Shown: one piece after another, positions 1 through 12,605 of the stretch
Layout: each line of letters starts with the position of its first letter
How positions within the stretch are numbered: the stretch's first letter is position 1
Assembly (NCBI GenBank): GCA_012861695.1
Contig: JAAOOA010000033.1
Span: 25,276,044-25,340,043, forward strand
Length of the DNA: 64,000 bases
Source of the DNA: Trematomus loennbergii
Lineage: Eukaryota; Chordata; Actinopteri; Perciformes; Nototheniidae
Reading direction: 5' to 3'
Notes under the pieces: generated by a model
Databases searched by the model: none
Told to the model about the DNA's origin: nothing
Seen by the model: the letters and a program-made list of their open reading frames with translations, nothing else
Translations under genes and position numbers: made by a program

Positions 1-359
1 ACTCAGCTGAATCAAGATGGTGTTTGCTGTCAGTTTATAGACCAGGGCTTTTCAAAGTGTGGGAAGGTGAGCCTCCCCTCAGAGAACTTAAGAACAGCCG
101 CGCCCCCCCCCTCCCAATTATTTAGTTGGAATGCTGTTAACAGCATTCCAACTATCTGTTCTTCTACGCACAAAATTCTTTATTCTTATTATTTCACCCG
201 TTATTTTGCTGGCCTTCTTCTCCCGCATTCCACATCGCAGAAACTCAGTTCAAACATCAAAACGTTCAGCTCGGTCGGAATCGATGGCTATTACTTTTAT
301 CATTCATAACTTTCATAATTCCAGAGATACATCCCATAATACATCACATTTTTAACATG

Positions 360-1260
360 GAAGTCAATGGAGAAATTCTTCAGACTTCAACAAATCTTCA
401 TGCGACTTCAACTGCTAACTGTTCATTCATACTTTCACTCAGAAACCTCATTTCAACTTTAAAATGTTACACATCTTTCTGACATTACCCGTGTAACACA
501 ACTTTTAAATCTGATTCTTACTTTTAGAGATATTAAACATTGTTCAGACCTTGGTAAAGAGGCCTTCTTTAGATTTGCAAATGCTCTCCTCTCACTGATT
601 ACTGCACGTTGACACGTCGTTAGCTCAAATATAAACACCTGTGTCATGGAACACGATGATGTCATAACTCCAACTGACATAATTAGAGCAGCAGACTTCA
701 GATAATGGTTAATGGTCCTGCCCTCAACAGCTCTACGTCAATTATGGGGTGTCATCATATGCCGTTTCCATGGAAACGCATCCCTCGCCATAAAACACGA
801 TGTCGCTATAACTCCTATGAAAATGTTCAAAAAGTGCTCAAACTTCACGTGTGCTAACAGTCCAGCCATGACGACATCTACGTGAGAGTTTTGAGATTTC
901 TTCAAATGCAGTTGCCATGGTAACACAAGGCTCGCCATGAAACACGGTTTTCTCATAACTTCAGTGAAAATACTCCTAACGGCCCAAAACTTCACAGGTT
1001 TGGTAACGATGCAGCCATCAACGCATCTAAGCGTATTATGGGATGTTCCATCAAATGCGGTTGGCATGGCAACAGATCATTCGCCATCAACTTAGTTCAA
1101 AAGTTTGCAGTTCAAATATTCTGCTGCTTTTCCAAGCCTTTTACTTTCTTTTCTTCTCTCATCACACATTCAAGCCCCCAGTGTTCATGTATCATTTAAA
1201 TCTAAATGATTCACTTTCTTCTTACACATTACATTTCAGCATAGCAGTTTAGCGTCAGCT
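360..1260. repeat. Dispersed repeat with internal ~150-bp modules
   Basis: Within 720-1155 a module recurs: a CCATGGNAAC-type core, then a run resembling CGCCATGAAACACG, a CATAACTTC-like stretch and AAACTTCAC. A second copy of the block lies in inverted orientation at 57418-57995, including the segment ending in the ATTCTGCTGC-like sequence. No terminal repeats or coding potential were recognised. The family is not identified. Confidence 0.6.
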
Positions 1261-2423
1261 TTTCAGCATAAAGCATTCCCACTAGCAATTTCTTCAGGAA
1301 TTGCATTCTTTAGTTATTGTTGTTGTTGCTATAATGCAGGGGTATTCAATTGCATTTCAAAGAGGTCCAGTAAGAGAAAATGCCATTAAATGCTCTGTTT
1401 TGCTTTTCTACCTTCCGCCATTTGAAATTATTCCGACTGTTTCTCTCCTCTTGCCTCGTCTCTGTGTGTGTGTTTGAATCTATCGTGCTGACTCACTGAC
1501 TGCACCGATTTGATTGGAGTAAAACCCCCACTACTTGGACTATTCCTTGCACCCCTATAGAATAAGCCTGAATGGTCTCAACCATATTGCATCAGTAACG
1601 TGCACTTGTTGTTATAACAAGATCGCAAGGTCCATCGGACAATTGAGTGTTGTTCAGTTTGTGTGTTGTGGAACATGCGTGTGCGTGCATGAAAATATAC
1701 CACACACCCAATTACAATTGCATGTTCAATTTACTACCCTGGAAGTTAATAAAGTTGTTAAAGTTGGAACAGCCTGTGGACAGCCGTTCTTCCTTGCATG
1801 TCATATATTTCTTACTGTCTATGTCCTAAGGAGAATGAAAATTGAAACGAGTGGATTAAAAAGAGTTCATGCGTTCATTGAGTTCATGAGTTCAATTGAT
1901 TGCTCTCTCCCTGTTATGGTATTGTTTGCCTACAAGAGTGCGATCAAACAAAGGTTCCAAGCTCTTAGAGTCATACAGAAGTACATGTGCTGTTCATAAA
2001 TGAGGTGTTCATATAGAAATGCTAAATTCATGCAAAAATGAAAATGTTCTTGGTTTTGGCTGGATTAGATTATATGCATGATCAATATAATGTGATAACT
2101 AAAAACACTAAATGTCAAAACTAAAATATCACTAATATTTTTAATTATATTTTACTCCATTTTTTATTATTATAACTTTAATTGAACCACCACTTGTATG
2201 AGGTTGATTAAAAATGAAAATAAAAATAAGTGACTTTTAACAAAATAATGAAAATAGCTTCAGACAAAATTCCCACTAGTGCTCACTGGTAATTAGAAAA
2301 CTTTTACACGCAAATGTGATCATGCTTGCAAAACATTGGCATGTTAGCAACATTGTAAGCATGTTAGCATGTTGATTTATCAGAGAGGCACTAATAAGGT
2401 ATAGACTGACGTGTTAGTTCTCT
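1261..2423. other. No gene seen; AT-rich sequence
   Basis: A 465-nt open frame (1535-1999) is present but matches nothing I know. Short GCATGTTAGCA-type repeats at 2338-2374 are a common fish simple repeat. Confidence 0.5.
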
Positions 2424-2431
2424 GTAGGTGA

Positions 2432-3760
2432 CAGAGGTGGGACCAAGTCATTGTTTTGCAAGTCCGAGTCAAGTCTCAAATCTTTGCGCTCAAGTCTGAG
2501 TCAAGTCTCAAATCTTTGCGCTCAAGTCTGAGTCAAGTCTCAAGTCTTTGTGCTCAAGTCCAAGTCAAGTCTCAAGTCAGGATGGGCAAGTTCAAGTCAA
2601 GTCCAAGTCCTAAACTTTGACAAAACGAGTCTTAAACAAGTCCTTATGTGCTTTTCAACAAATGTAATGACATCGATCAACAGAATAATACTTAATAATC
2701 AAACTGCTCTTTATTAGTCACATTAATAATTTAATAATCCATTTTCTCTCTGCTGGTAAAGTAATGTGTTTTTTTCTATTTTAAGAGGGATCAGTAAGGT
2801 TAGGCCACCGTGACGGTTTGATTCAGAAGGAGTTTAATGTATAAGATCCCTGATGTTGAGGTGACCAGAATGTTTATTTCCACTGTGTACATGTTATAAG
2901 GGACCCACTTCTATCTTTATGCAAGGGATAATGTGCAGCGAGGCGTCTCTATGGGGAAAAGAACACCTGAATCTAGATCCCTCTGCAGGTGGTACTTTAA
3001 CTATATTTTGATGATAATACTTTTCTACTTTTACTTGTAACATTTTGAATGCAGGACTTTTTATTGTAATCGAGTATTCCTACACTCTGGTACTTTTACT
3101 CAAGTACAAGATCTGAACTTCTCCCACCTCTGACAATAAATTCTGAGTGGTTACCAAAACAAAACCCTGCTCTGAAGGTTATTTTCATTTGACAAATCCT
3201 GCACTCAGCTTTGCTTTCTCCAATATCATTGAAATGTAGCCAGATGCTGCTTCTTTTTTCGGTTTTCGCTCATTTCTTGACTTTTTCCGACGCGCTTGCA
3301 TTTAAATCCGTCTCCCCGTCGCTCTGTGTAGCTGGCCTGTACCACTACACCTGCTGTCTTTGGAGCGTCTGCCCCCCACCCTTCTTTCACATAATGGTAT
3401 GATCTTAGTGTGTCCTCGCATATGATTGGCCGCATGGTGGCTCAGCAAAATAAAGTCCCGCCCCTGCCTGCATGGATTCACAGCAAGAGTTGCAGCGGCT
3501 GAAGATTCTGCTCTCCCCGACGCGAGTCTGCTCTTCTGAACGGCAGCTCGCGATCGGCGTGTTGGAGACCTCTGAATTAAATTATCAAGTCACCTCAAGT
3601 CAGAAGGCTCGAGTCCAAGTCAAGTCCCGAGTCATTGGTGTTCAAGTCCAAGTCGAGTCGCAAGTGTTTTGTGATTTTGTCAAGTCGAGTCCAAAGTCAT
3701 CAAATTGGTGACTCGAGTCTGAATCGAGTCCAAGTCATGTGACTCGAGTCCACACCTCTG
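2432..3760. mobile_element. Non-autonomous hAT-type element
   Basis: The ends read CAGAGGTGGGA and, inverted, CAGAGGTGTGGA. Both sides are flanked by the same 8 bases, gtaggtga (2424-2431 and 3761-3768), the target duplication length of hAT transposons. Both ends hold many copies of a short AAGTC-rich subterminal repeat (2440-2610 and 3590-3750). An inner block at 3005-3134 resembles the right end of another hAT-like repeat seen at 58620-58904. No transposase was recognised. Confidence 0.85.
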
Positions 3761-3768
3761 GTAGGTGA

Positions 3769-4958
3769 TGTCAGGAACATTTCCGTCCCTGGAGTCCACC
3801 TGGAGAAACACTCAGATGAACAGGGGCAGTACTCAGAAATATTCTGAGAACATGCTCAGAGAGCTGCTAACCTAGCCTAAAATAATCTGGCATCTAGCAT
3901 CGTCCCCTCACTCGAGAACCCGAGATACTTGATCTCCTTCACATGGGGTTAGGACTCATTCTCTAATGAGAGTGAATATCCTTTATATAATGAACATCTT
4001 GGAATTAATGTAAGCCATATTAAGATTAGCCTGAAATGCTTGAACACTTGGGCCTGCTTGTGAAGTAGCCAATCAACATGTAGATAAACACCAGCAAATC
4101 AGATAAACTGCTGCCAGATATCTCAGTGCTGTGATTACTTTCACTTCTGGCATTATACGCTTATATAGCGTTGGGTGGGAGCTGTGAGTGCATCTAATGA
4201 AATCAACCACAACAGTAGTCTCTCCCTGCACCATCTTCTGTAGTGTTCATCAGCAGCTCACTGTCTTTCAGAGGAAATAGTTTTCCTACTTATTTTTGTC
4301 TTTTGCCATACTCTCCTCTGTATGAGAAAATCTTACGCCTCATTAAAGTCCTTCTCTAAGACCTTTCTTAGGAGCTACTATTTGTAGTTCTATGAATATG
4401 GTCCCAGGAGTCTTGCGGTACTTATCTGTTGACAGGTGTTCAAATGATCTAATCTCAACAAATAAACAGGGTCAATGCTCTGTCATATCAGATTATGTAT
4501 TGTAAACAATGCATTTCAATGTGAAAGCCCCTAACTAGCGGAGACTAGTTTTTGTTTACAATTTCCCAGTTTATTAGGTACAAAGTGTGCAGCATCCAAA
4601 CGTGTGAACACACTATCGCTTGCTGCAGTATTCAGCAGGTTATGGTGGTTTCAGCCTTTTGCGCTCAGCTGTCTGCCTTCAATGCTATGTTTCATTACGT
4701 TCCAATGACAAAATATGGCATAGAAGAATACAAAATCAACAATGCAGGTAGTTGCATGGCTTCAAATGGCCTAAAATGGTCCATTCTCTGTGATATATTT
4801 GAGTTTAAGGGATACTGGCCTTTAACGTGAGACAATCTTTTTTCTTTGTAACTCAGCATTCACTCTGCGTAATTGTAATGTTAGAAACAAAAGCACATAA
4901 ACTGCAAAAGCCTAAGGTACATTTATATTTTAACGTTAACTTTAGTTTGCTAACGACA
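3769..4958. other. No gene or element recognised
   Basis: Unique-looking AT-rich sequence. The open frame at 4552-4830 has no recognisable motif. Confidence 0.5.
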
Positions 4959-4962
4959 ATAG

Positions 4963-5203
4963 TGTAGTGCCGAGAGAAGGGAGACGGAGGCGGTGCATCG
5001 GAGGTGCAAATCTCTCTTTATTGGGGAGCAGAAATCGACGTGCTGTCGGGTTGCAGGAAAGAGGAGAAGAGAAAGTGAAAGGGACACACACACTGTAGGT
5101 ACCCCGGAGGTACCGTCAACATATATGTCCGGGCGGAAACAATACCCCCAACCTGTAGTTCCATGTGTGAATTATGTACCCTAGTTAAATAGTGGTCACT
5201 ACA
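4963..5203 (-). repeat. LTR (3' LTR in element orientation)
   Basis: 241 bp, TGTAG...CTACA. It matches the copy at 6339-6579 on a line-by-line reading. AATAAA on the minus strand at 5017-5022. Confidence 0.9.
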
Positions 5204-5207
5204 CAAG

Positions 5208-5214
5208 CCCCCCC
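5208..5214 (-). other. Putative polypurine tract of LTR element
   Basis: Seven consecutive G on the minus strand, four bases (CTTG) from the LTR start, where a plus-strand primer tract is expected. Confidence 0.5.
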
Positions 5215-5579
5215 AGAATTCAACCATGGACACAATCCTCGCGTCCGGGAGGAAGCACCACAGGGGCCGAGGAGGGCGGGCCATGGAACGGGCCGTCGGA
5301 AGGGGGCCGCAGGAGAGGGTAGGGGCCCCAACGAAGGCGAGGGCACCCCCACCGGAGGGCGGGTGGCGGGCCGGAACGGGCCGTCGTCAGGGGGCCGCAG
5401 AAAGCAGGGTCGCTGTGTCGAGACCAGGGGACGGGCGTGAAAAACCCGGTGGTCCCCAGCAGGGAGGAGCGCTGCCCGGCCGCAGGCGAAGGCACAGCGG
5501 CGGCAGGCACGAAGTCCTCGGGAGGAAGGAGCCGTGGACAGGGGAGAGGCCAGACGGGGCGCCGTCGAGGCGAACCGTG

Positions 5580-5934
5580 AGCCGCGGTTAGAGGTGAGGC
5601 CAGGCAGGGTCCCGAAGCGCGCCACCCGCGGGCCGATGAAGGCACGGGTGACGTCCGAAACCACCGAGGCGAGGGAAGAGGCGAGACGGGGTCCAGAAGC
5701 GCGTCACCCACGGGCCGAAGCAGCCGCGTGAGACGTCCGAAACCGCCGTCGAGGTGGTGAAACAGCGAGAGGGTCCACACGAGGCCGACCAGACATGGTC
5801 GAACCTCCTCTCAGGCACCAGAAAAAGCTCAAAAAAATGGTCGTCCCGTCCACGAACAAAAACAGGTGGGCGAAATAGCGAGAGGATCCACGCGAGGCCG
5901 ACCAGACTTGATCGAACCTCCTCCCAGGCACCAC
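5580..5934. repeat. Tandem duplications inside the LTR element
   Basis: Two GC-rich units near 5585-5750 share a GTGACGTCCGAAACC-like or related core. Two units of about 112-bp period, at 5765-5820 and 5877-5932, share ACGAGGCCGACCAGAC-like sequence. A 23-base A run follows at 5935-5958. Confidence 0.7.
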
Positions 5935-6319
5935 AAAAAAAAAAAAAAAAAAAAAAAAGTCGGGTGTCGATAGCCGCTAGCTGCTGTGGCTAGCCGTCGT
6001 TAGCCGTTGCCAGCTGCTAGCCGTTAGCAGTCGTGGCTAGCTGTCCTCGGCGGCCGTCAGTCGCTGGCCGGACACGCAGCCGCATGTCCCGAATAAACCC
6101 GGCACGGTCGCGTACCAGCTCCATGGAAGGCTTGCAGTCCCCCAGAGCCGAAAAGCCGTGGAAATGGCGAGCGTCGACCGCGTCCATTCCGTGGGGCGCA
6201 CCGAGCCACAGTCCGTGCGCACGTGGCAGCAACGGAGGTCCCCAAAAATCTCCGGCATTTCGAGAAAAGCAGAGTCTGCTTCTTGCCGTGTTCGGTCCAG
6301 TCCCGGATCCTTCGTGAGA

Positions 6320-6337
6320 CTTATGTCAGGGTCACCA
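6320..6337 (-). other. Putative primer binding site of LTR element
   Basis: The minus strand reads TGGTGACCCTGACATAAG one base inside the LTR. TGG starts are usual for tRNA-primed sites. The priming tRNA is not assigned. Confidence 0.55.
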
Positions 6338-6338
6338 C

Positions 6339-6579
6339 TGTAGTGCCGAGAGAAGGGAGACGGAGGCGGTGCATCGGAGGTGCAAATCTCTCTTTATTGG
6401 GGAGCAGAAATCGACGTGCTGTCGGGTTGCAGGAAAGAGGAGAAGAGAAAGTGAAAGGGACACACACACTGTAGGTACCCCGGAGGTACCGTCAACATAT
6501 ATGTCCGGGCGGAAACAATACCCCCAACCTGTAGTTCCATGTGTGAATTATGTACCCTAGTTAAATAGTGGTCACTACA
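6339..6579 (-). repeat. LTR (5' LTR in element orientation)
   Basis: 241 bp, matching the copy at 4963-5203 on a line-by-line reading. AATAAA on the minus strand at 6393-6398. Confidence 0.9.
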
Positions 6580-6583
6580 ATAG

Positions 6584-9500
6584 CATATTTATCAAACTGT
6601 AGTTAATGTTAGCAAACTCAAAAGTTCAGGTTATGTTCTGCTTAATGTGCAAAGAGCATATGTTCTCATAAACTAAACACTTGTCCGGGCTCCGGTGGAG
6701 CAGTGGCATCATGGGATTAACACATGCAAACAAAGCACACACATGAGATACTGTCTCCCTTGAAAAAGAGATCGATGATCTCAATGGGACTACCTGAAAT
6801 GAAGGTTTAAAAAACAAACAAAACAACTGTTATAACATGGACATGCTTTACAGTATTATTGCTCAGTTAATCATTGCTGCAGGTCAAAAGAACACTGACA
6901 TGATTAAAACCTCCAAATTAATGTAACTATATATTGACTATCTTTAGGGCGATTAAATGAGAATAGTTAACTGCTTTTGTATTCAGTTGCAGTGGAGAAA
7001 CACATTCAGAGAGTTAAGGCAGACCTCCCGCTGCGGTCGTACATAATGAATGTACCGGAAGCCTTAAAATACACTGTGTTCAGTCTCAAAGACAAACTGG
7101 TGTCATTTAGAGAGGTGCAGTTAGCAGCTGTTGGTGATGTAGCAGACAGACCACAATGAGCTCACTCCAAGGTCACAACTTCTGAGGGAATCAAAAAAAA
7201 TCATATCGGTTGCTGGATATGTGCCACTGCTTGCAACTCTGTAAACGTGAACCTCAAAAAGGTCTGTTGGCATTGCAGTAGAGTAACATATATAATTTGT
7301 ATACATCTATATTCACCATGAAAAAAACTAAAAACACCCATTTACGCAAAACACAAAATCTTAAGATGCAACATTTTATTATTGTCAGTCTTAAATATGA
7401 GCACACACTTTTCATCAAGAAAATACATATGAACCAACAATCCTTTACAATGCAGGAAGTCAAAGAGCAAGAGGTCCTCTTCCACTCCGGAACATTACAT
7501 GTGAGGACAGCCCTGTGAACTTGTAACCAGTCAAAGGGCAGAATTGTATTTTTTTGAATTATTCAGAAGATCATGAGACTACGTCATACGTCTGCTATGA
7601 TAATCCCCTGACAGCTGAAGCTGAGGTTTGATCCCTCATGTCTCACCAAAGTCCACATCCAAAAACAATCTCTTCTAGACTCCAATGCAAATCACGCAAA
7701 TGTCACAAAACATCTAAAATGAAAATGACTTATTTTTATCTGGTGAGTGCAGTACAAGCTCAGTTATTTCTCTTGAATGGTATAAAGTATTATTCAGTGT
7801 TCTGCTTTTCAAACAATGTTCGTGCTTTGCACATATGGAGACAAAGAAAAAAAAAATACCAACAGCTTTTTTACCCAACTTCCTTGTCTCAATTGGGTTC
7901 ATGTCCGCTTGCTGAGAGGGAGAGTCCTACAAAACCTTATGCAGACTTCAAACAGACATCATAAATAGGTCATACCACCTTACATTTTTGTGCTACTGCA
8001 AAATGATAAGTCTTCATCTTCATGGGACGTGATTAATAGTAGCCTGATGGGATTCAGACAGAAAAAGTGAAAGGTGTGTGTAATCAGGTCTTTTCAGTCC
8101 TGTGTCATAGCTAATCTGTAGAGGTGGATCAGAAATATTACTAGGGTTCATACAAGATCCTCTCTTGAAATGACACTTGCATTCTGTCTTGTATATCCTT
8201 TTTTAAAGTCATGCTTGGTGGAAGTTAGGGGATTTTCGTCATGCAGAATGCCACTGCAGTATAACTGCCTCTAATTCGCCTGAGAGATGGTAAATGATCC
8301 CCACACTAAAGGACTTTATCGTGATGTTCAAGGTAAATGGTCGTTGGATCAGTGATCGCAAATCCACAAGAACACCTTCAAGATATTTTGCAGGCTTAAT
8401 ATATGGACTTGTCAGGGAGTCATTTGGGGGCTATGGTGGCCAATTAGAGCACAAGACATAAGAACAACCATGGTGGTGAGACCGCCTGTATCATCAGGGA
8501 GTGATCTTCTAACCCCGACTCTGTCGCCGGTCAGTCAATCCACGACGACTTTAAGACTTTTGATTACACTAAAGAAAGTTGTAGTTAGCAGAACAGGGAT
8601 TTGATGACTCTGAGAGTGTGGACTTTACACTGGAGGATGAGCTCAGCTAACAACAGGACCATTTGAAGGCCAACCGAGAGCTTATTAGAGTTTTTGCAAC
8701 TAAATGAGCCATAACATGACAAATAGCCAAGTTGTGCACACAACATCACACTGTCTGTTCATTAAATGTAATGTGATTGTTTATTTAACTGCTCTTCAAG
8801 CCAGCTTGTCTAACCTTGAGGCTACCAGTATAATGCGTAAACAACACTGGCGCTAAGTAAAACAAACGCCTCAGGTCAGAAACAATCCAAATGAAGCCTT
8901 TAAAGGAGCCGCCTGCATAGGTTTTCTCCACATGCCTTCTCTTGTTACACGTTTGGAACAGCAGGGATTGAAAGCAGGCAAATAAAGATGATACTTTTCT
9001 GGTAGCAGCACGTGGCTCAGACCAAGGCCAAAACTTTAGGAATATGATCTGACAGGATTTCCAGCAGTGATCTGACAGCTGCTGACTTTCTTCCATCTCC
9101 TCTGAAAACGCGAGATATCTCGTCCTCAGATCACAGAGCCTGCTCTCTGCCTCCATGTTGCTTCTTCAGCTCACTGCTTCACAGTGTACAACACTTTATC
9201 TGTGACTGTGGATCTCATCAGAGCTAATAAACAATATGCTTGTTCGATATTACGGATTAGCAGGGTTCCTCTTAATGATCGTGTAAAGTCAGAATATTAA
9301 TGTGCACAGTTTTGGTTTGCAGTCAGTGATGCTCATTACAGCCTCGGCTCTGGATCACTGCCACAGAAACCATATGGCTCTGCTATTATTAGGTGGATTA
9401 TAAGGTGAAGTCAGCCGTACAGACACCACCTTACTTCTGGTTAGGTGCACATTCATCTCCTCTAGAGAAACATGTTATATTTTGACAGCAGCCCTGATAG

Positions 9501-9745
9501 TTTGCACAGATCTGCTTATGTTCTAAATGTTTCTCTTACTTCGGTTTGTCCTCAGAAACAGTGTGCTTGACCCAAACATGTTACTGCAATTGAAATGACA
9601 TGTAAAATATATATCACAAATATTAAGGACAAAGCAATAAGCTGCAAACATTGTGTCTGTGTCATGTCCTCTGTGTACTGCTGTGATACTGCAGGAGAAA
9701 CAGGCAGGACAGCCTGGGTACAGTGTGTGTGTACCAGCCTCACTG
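6584..9745. other. No gene firmly supported
   Basis: Mostly unique-looking, AT-rich sequence. A short reading at 6977-7159 (VAVEKHIQRVKA) faintly recalls the C-terminal part of DDE transposases but is too short to call. No exon of the IgLON gene is expected here, downstream of its stop. Confidence 0.45.
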
Positions 9746-9807
9746 TCACACACACACACGCACGCACGCACGCATGCACGCACGCACACACACACACACA
9801 CACACAC
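9746..9807. repeat. (CA)n / (CACG)n microsatellite
   Basis: Dinucleotide CA run with interspersed CACG units. Confidence 0.95.
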
Positions 9808-12501
9808 CACACCACCATGACCAGATCTCAATAAGGTGAATTGCAGTGTTGTTATTTAACTGCTAAGAGGTAGTTAATAAATTAAAATGACCAGTTTTTA
9901 AGACGTATGCTAGGCTGTACTAGCAAAAAATAATGAAAGCCGAAATAAACATGAGACCAGAATCTGTGGCATGGGTGTGTGATGGAGAAGAGTCATTGTG
10001 TGTGTGTGTGTTTTGTGTTACAGTAAGTTATTAAGCAAATGATTATATTTTCATTTGGCTCCTTTTCAACTTTAAACGTGAATTAAAAGTGATGATGCTG
10101 TGATTGTGAGTCATGAATTCCATGCAAACTTTTTCTGAAGGCATCCCGACACACACCTCCTTGTGAGGCGGTCTGACGCCACACTGAAAAAACTGAAACG
10201 ACGACTTTAATTAAATGCATTATGTCAACAAATGACACATAATTGTATTGGGTTGTGTAAAAGCAATACTATTACGTTTAAATACAAAATGTTAGGTTCA
10301 ACTTAATAATATTGCTTTCAACTGACCTAATACAGTTATGTGTAATATGTCAATGTTTTCAGTCTTTTCGGTGCAGTTTGTCTTAAATGTGGTTACTATT
10401 GGGAAAATAAACCTGACATCAGCGAGGCCCAGATGGAATAATAAGCATATCATTGTCTTGTGTGTGAAAACAAACGTGAACGTCGGATTCAGCAGGTGAT
10501 CACCTTGATCAGATTCAGTAACGACCCTTCATGCCTTTTTCATTTGGATATTGGCTTTGTTTCAAACAGCAAACAAACCGTGCCATCCCCAGGAGTCCGT
10601 TTAAAGGAAATCAGAGGGGCGCACCGGAGCTGAGGGAATCCAGGGAAAACCGGAGGGAAAGGTAAATGTTTCAATCCCTCTCTCCTCCTTTTGAGTCTGC
10701 TCAGTGTCTTGTATTGATTAAAAAAAAAGAAATGTGAAAAACTCAGTGAGAGCTGTGGATTCTTAATAAGCGCATAATTTGCCATCGTGTTGGATGTTGT
10801 GATAAAGGAATCTTACCAATCATTTACTCCTGCACACGGTTCAATGACATGGAGTGCAGCTCTTACAGAAAGCACAACCACCAATGGCAGCTGCAAGAAA
10901 CCAGTGGCCTTGCACCAAAATCTTGCTTTGATGTTGTTGTCAGGCTCTTTTCCACTGCTGGGAGGAACATGAGTGCATCTCAATTGTATTGTTAGCAAAC
11001 AAAAGAGAAGTGGAAAAGATAAATCACTGGCTGTACTTCTTGCTGCTGTGTCGTGAGAGGTTCTTGATTGTTGCATAAAATCCTCATGCTCACAACAAAA
11101 ACGTTTCCGGAGGTCTGTCCTCTGCCGCTGACCCTCCATAATAAAACATTATAATATGAGATATGTTTCTCGTTTGATCACATATCCTCTTTTTTCAGTT
11201 ACAGTTTTCACTCAGATCAATCTTGGTTATAACAAGTGGCTCACTACAGTGCAGCAGGCCCGCAATTATTTTATTTTTCTTCTTAAAAAGAACTTGAAAT
11301 GCCAGGCGCAGATGCAAATAAGCTTCAATCAGAAACCACACGCTGTAGATTTTGGTTTATATTTATCTATCATTTGAGATTTCCAAAATGACCCCATGTT
11401 TAAACTATATTAAAACACAATGTGTTTACCCTCTTGTTTGTGAAAAGACAAATATGGGATACGTGTCTGTGTGTTTTGTTTGATGTTGTGAATATAAAAC
11501 GTAACTCCTAGGAATTATGGTGCTGTGTGAACCGCTAAAGTCTTTGGGTTATTGGTGTCTAAATACATGCAAAAAGTGTTTTATTTTCTATAACATGATC
11601 TCACAGACCCTACATTGCTGGTTTGGATCATAAACAGGAAAACATTTTTAAATAACTGTGTAGTGTGGAAATGACATTATGTTCAAACAAGTAGCAACAT
11701 CATTAATACATTTGCATCATGTAAATAAGACGTCGACTCCACACAAGTGGAGTGAAATCTTTCTCCATTTTTAACTACATAATTATCACATAATTATTCA
11801 TCACCATTTGTGTGTACAACTGTACTGGAAAAGAAAAAGAAAACAGACATATAACTAGGATATTTCTCCTAAATAATTACAACTTCATATTTTCCCTTCT
11901 CAAAAATATTTAAAACTCAACATCATTGAATTAAATTAAAAGATTAGAATAACACAACTGCAAGTATATCACTATAATGCTGAGAACAAAAACACTTGAA
12001 GGTCAAAAACAATTCTGTTTCAACAACCAGACTGAATGTTAATTATTATACATTAAAATATAAGAATAGCAGGCTTTCCGCCTCAGGGTAACCTAGATTC
12101 CTTCTGCTTCACTGTCTCAGTTTGACTTTGAGGTATTTAACATTCACCTCTCATTCCTGCTGTAAATGTGCCTTTTCCCGGAGTTAAGATGAATATGCAA
12201 TGCAGTTGAAATTAAGACAAATCCATTTGAACAAGAAAAAAACACAATTAAAAAATCCCTTTCTTTTCTCCCAGACATATATGTAAAAATAATCCAGAAT
12301 AATAAAGTTTAGAGAGAACATTTCCAACACGGTTAAATTAAAATCTCAAACATTTGTTACATCCTTGAAAAAAACAGAAACTTTTGTAACTGGGTCAACA
12401 TTAGCAGGATATTGCATGTGCATCAGTTCATGGTTCCGTTTGAAAAATGAAAGAAAAACACACACACATAACAAAATACTTGTGTTCAATTCCATTCCTC
12501 T
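9808..12501. other. 3' flank and probable 3' UTR of the IgLON gene
   Basis: No coding sequence recognised. Contains one palindromic MITE copy (10182-10373). The AT-rich part next to 12502 probably includes the gene's 3' UTR; a minus-strand AATAAA occurs near 11581 but its use cannot be judged. Confidence 0.45.
10182..10373. repeat. Palindromic MITE, copy 1
   Basis: Starts CACTGAAAAAACTGAAACG. The two arms are mutually inverted around the ATTACGTTTAAA centre, so the whole element can fold as one hairpin. The arms contain the TTAATTAAATG and CATTATGTCAACA blocks common to all copies in this window. Confidence 0.8.
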
Positions 12502-12602
12502 TCAAAATCTGAGCAGGAAGGGCAGGAACACCAGGCCCAGCAGGCAGGTGTGTAGGTGGAGTCCTGCCGCACCCCCGCTGCCGTCCTGCACTGCTCTCGG
12601 TC
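12502..12602 (-). CDS. opcml: IgLON terminal exon: GPI-anchor signal and stop
   Basis: After an acceptor CAG at 12603-12605 the phase-1 reading gives Gly-Pro-Arg-Ala-Val, a polar DGSGGAAG linker, and a hydrophobic C-terminus LLGLVFLPFLLRF followed by TGA at 12502-12504. This is the expected GPI-attachment signal: small residues near the cleavage site, then a hydrophobic tail without a cytoplasmic segment. The Tyr-Gly-Pro-x-Ala-Val start matches OPCML and NTM. Length and stop position fit the family's last coding exon, and it is intact. The 3' UTR extends into the AT-rich sequence below 12502; no poly(A) signal could be assigned with confidence. Confidence 0.85.
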
Positions 12603-12605
12603 CTG

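Larger units (their letters stand above)
4963..6579 (-). mobile_element. Short non-autonomous LTR retrotransposon (TRIM-like)
   Basis: Two 241-bp direct repeats (4963-5203 and 6339-6579), with no difference seen by eye, begin TGTAG and end CTACA. They flank 1135 bp, and the outer flanks share atag (4959-4962 and 6580-6583). Orientation is minus: next to the right LTR the minus strand reads TGGTGACCCTGAC (a primer-binding-site-like start), next to the left LTR it has a seven-G tract ending GGCTTG (polypurine-tract-like), and AATAAA lies in each LTR. The interior is GC-rich, has tandem duplications and shows no gag or pol that I recognise, so it would depend on another element. LTR identity implies a recent insertion. 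Confidence 0.88.

Noticed and set aside
1535..1999. 154-codon open frame
   Set aside because: No recognisable domain, odd Cys content, AT-rich surroundings and no support for a gene; left as unassigned.
5185..5818. Overlapping open frames on both strands up to 186 codons
   Set aside because: They lie in the GC-rich, tandemly duplicated interior of the LTR element and show no protein motif; high GC lengthens open frames by chance.
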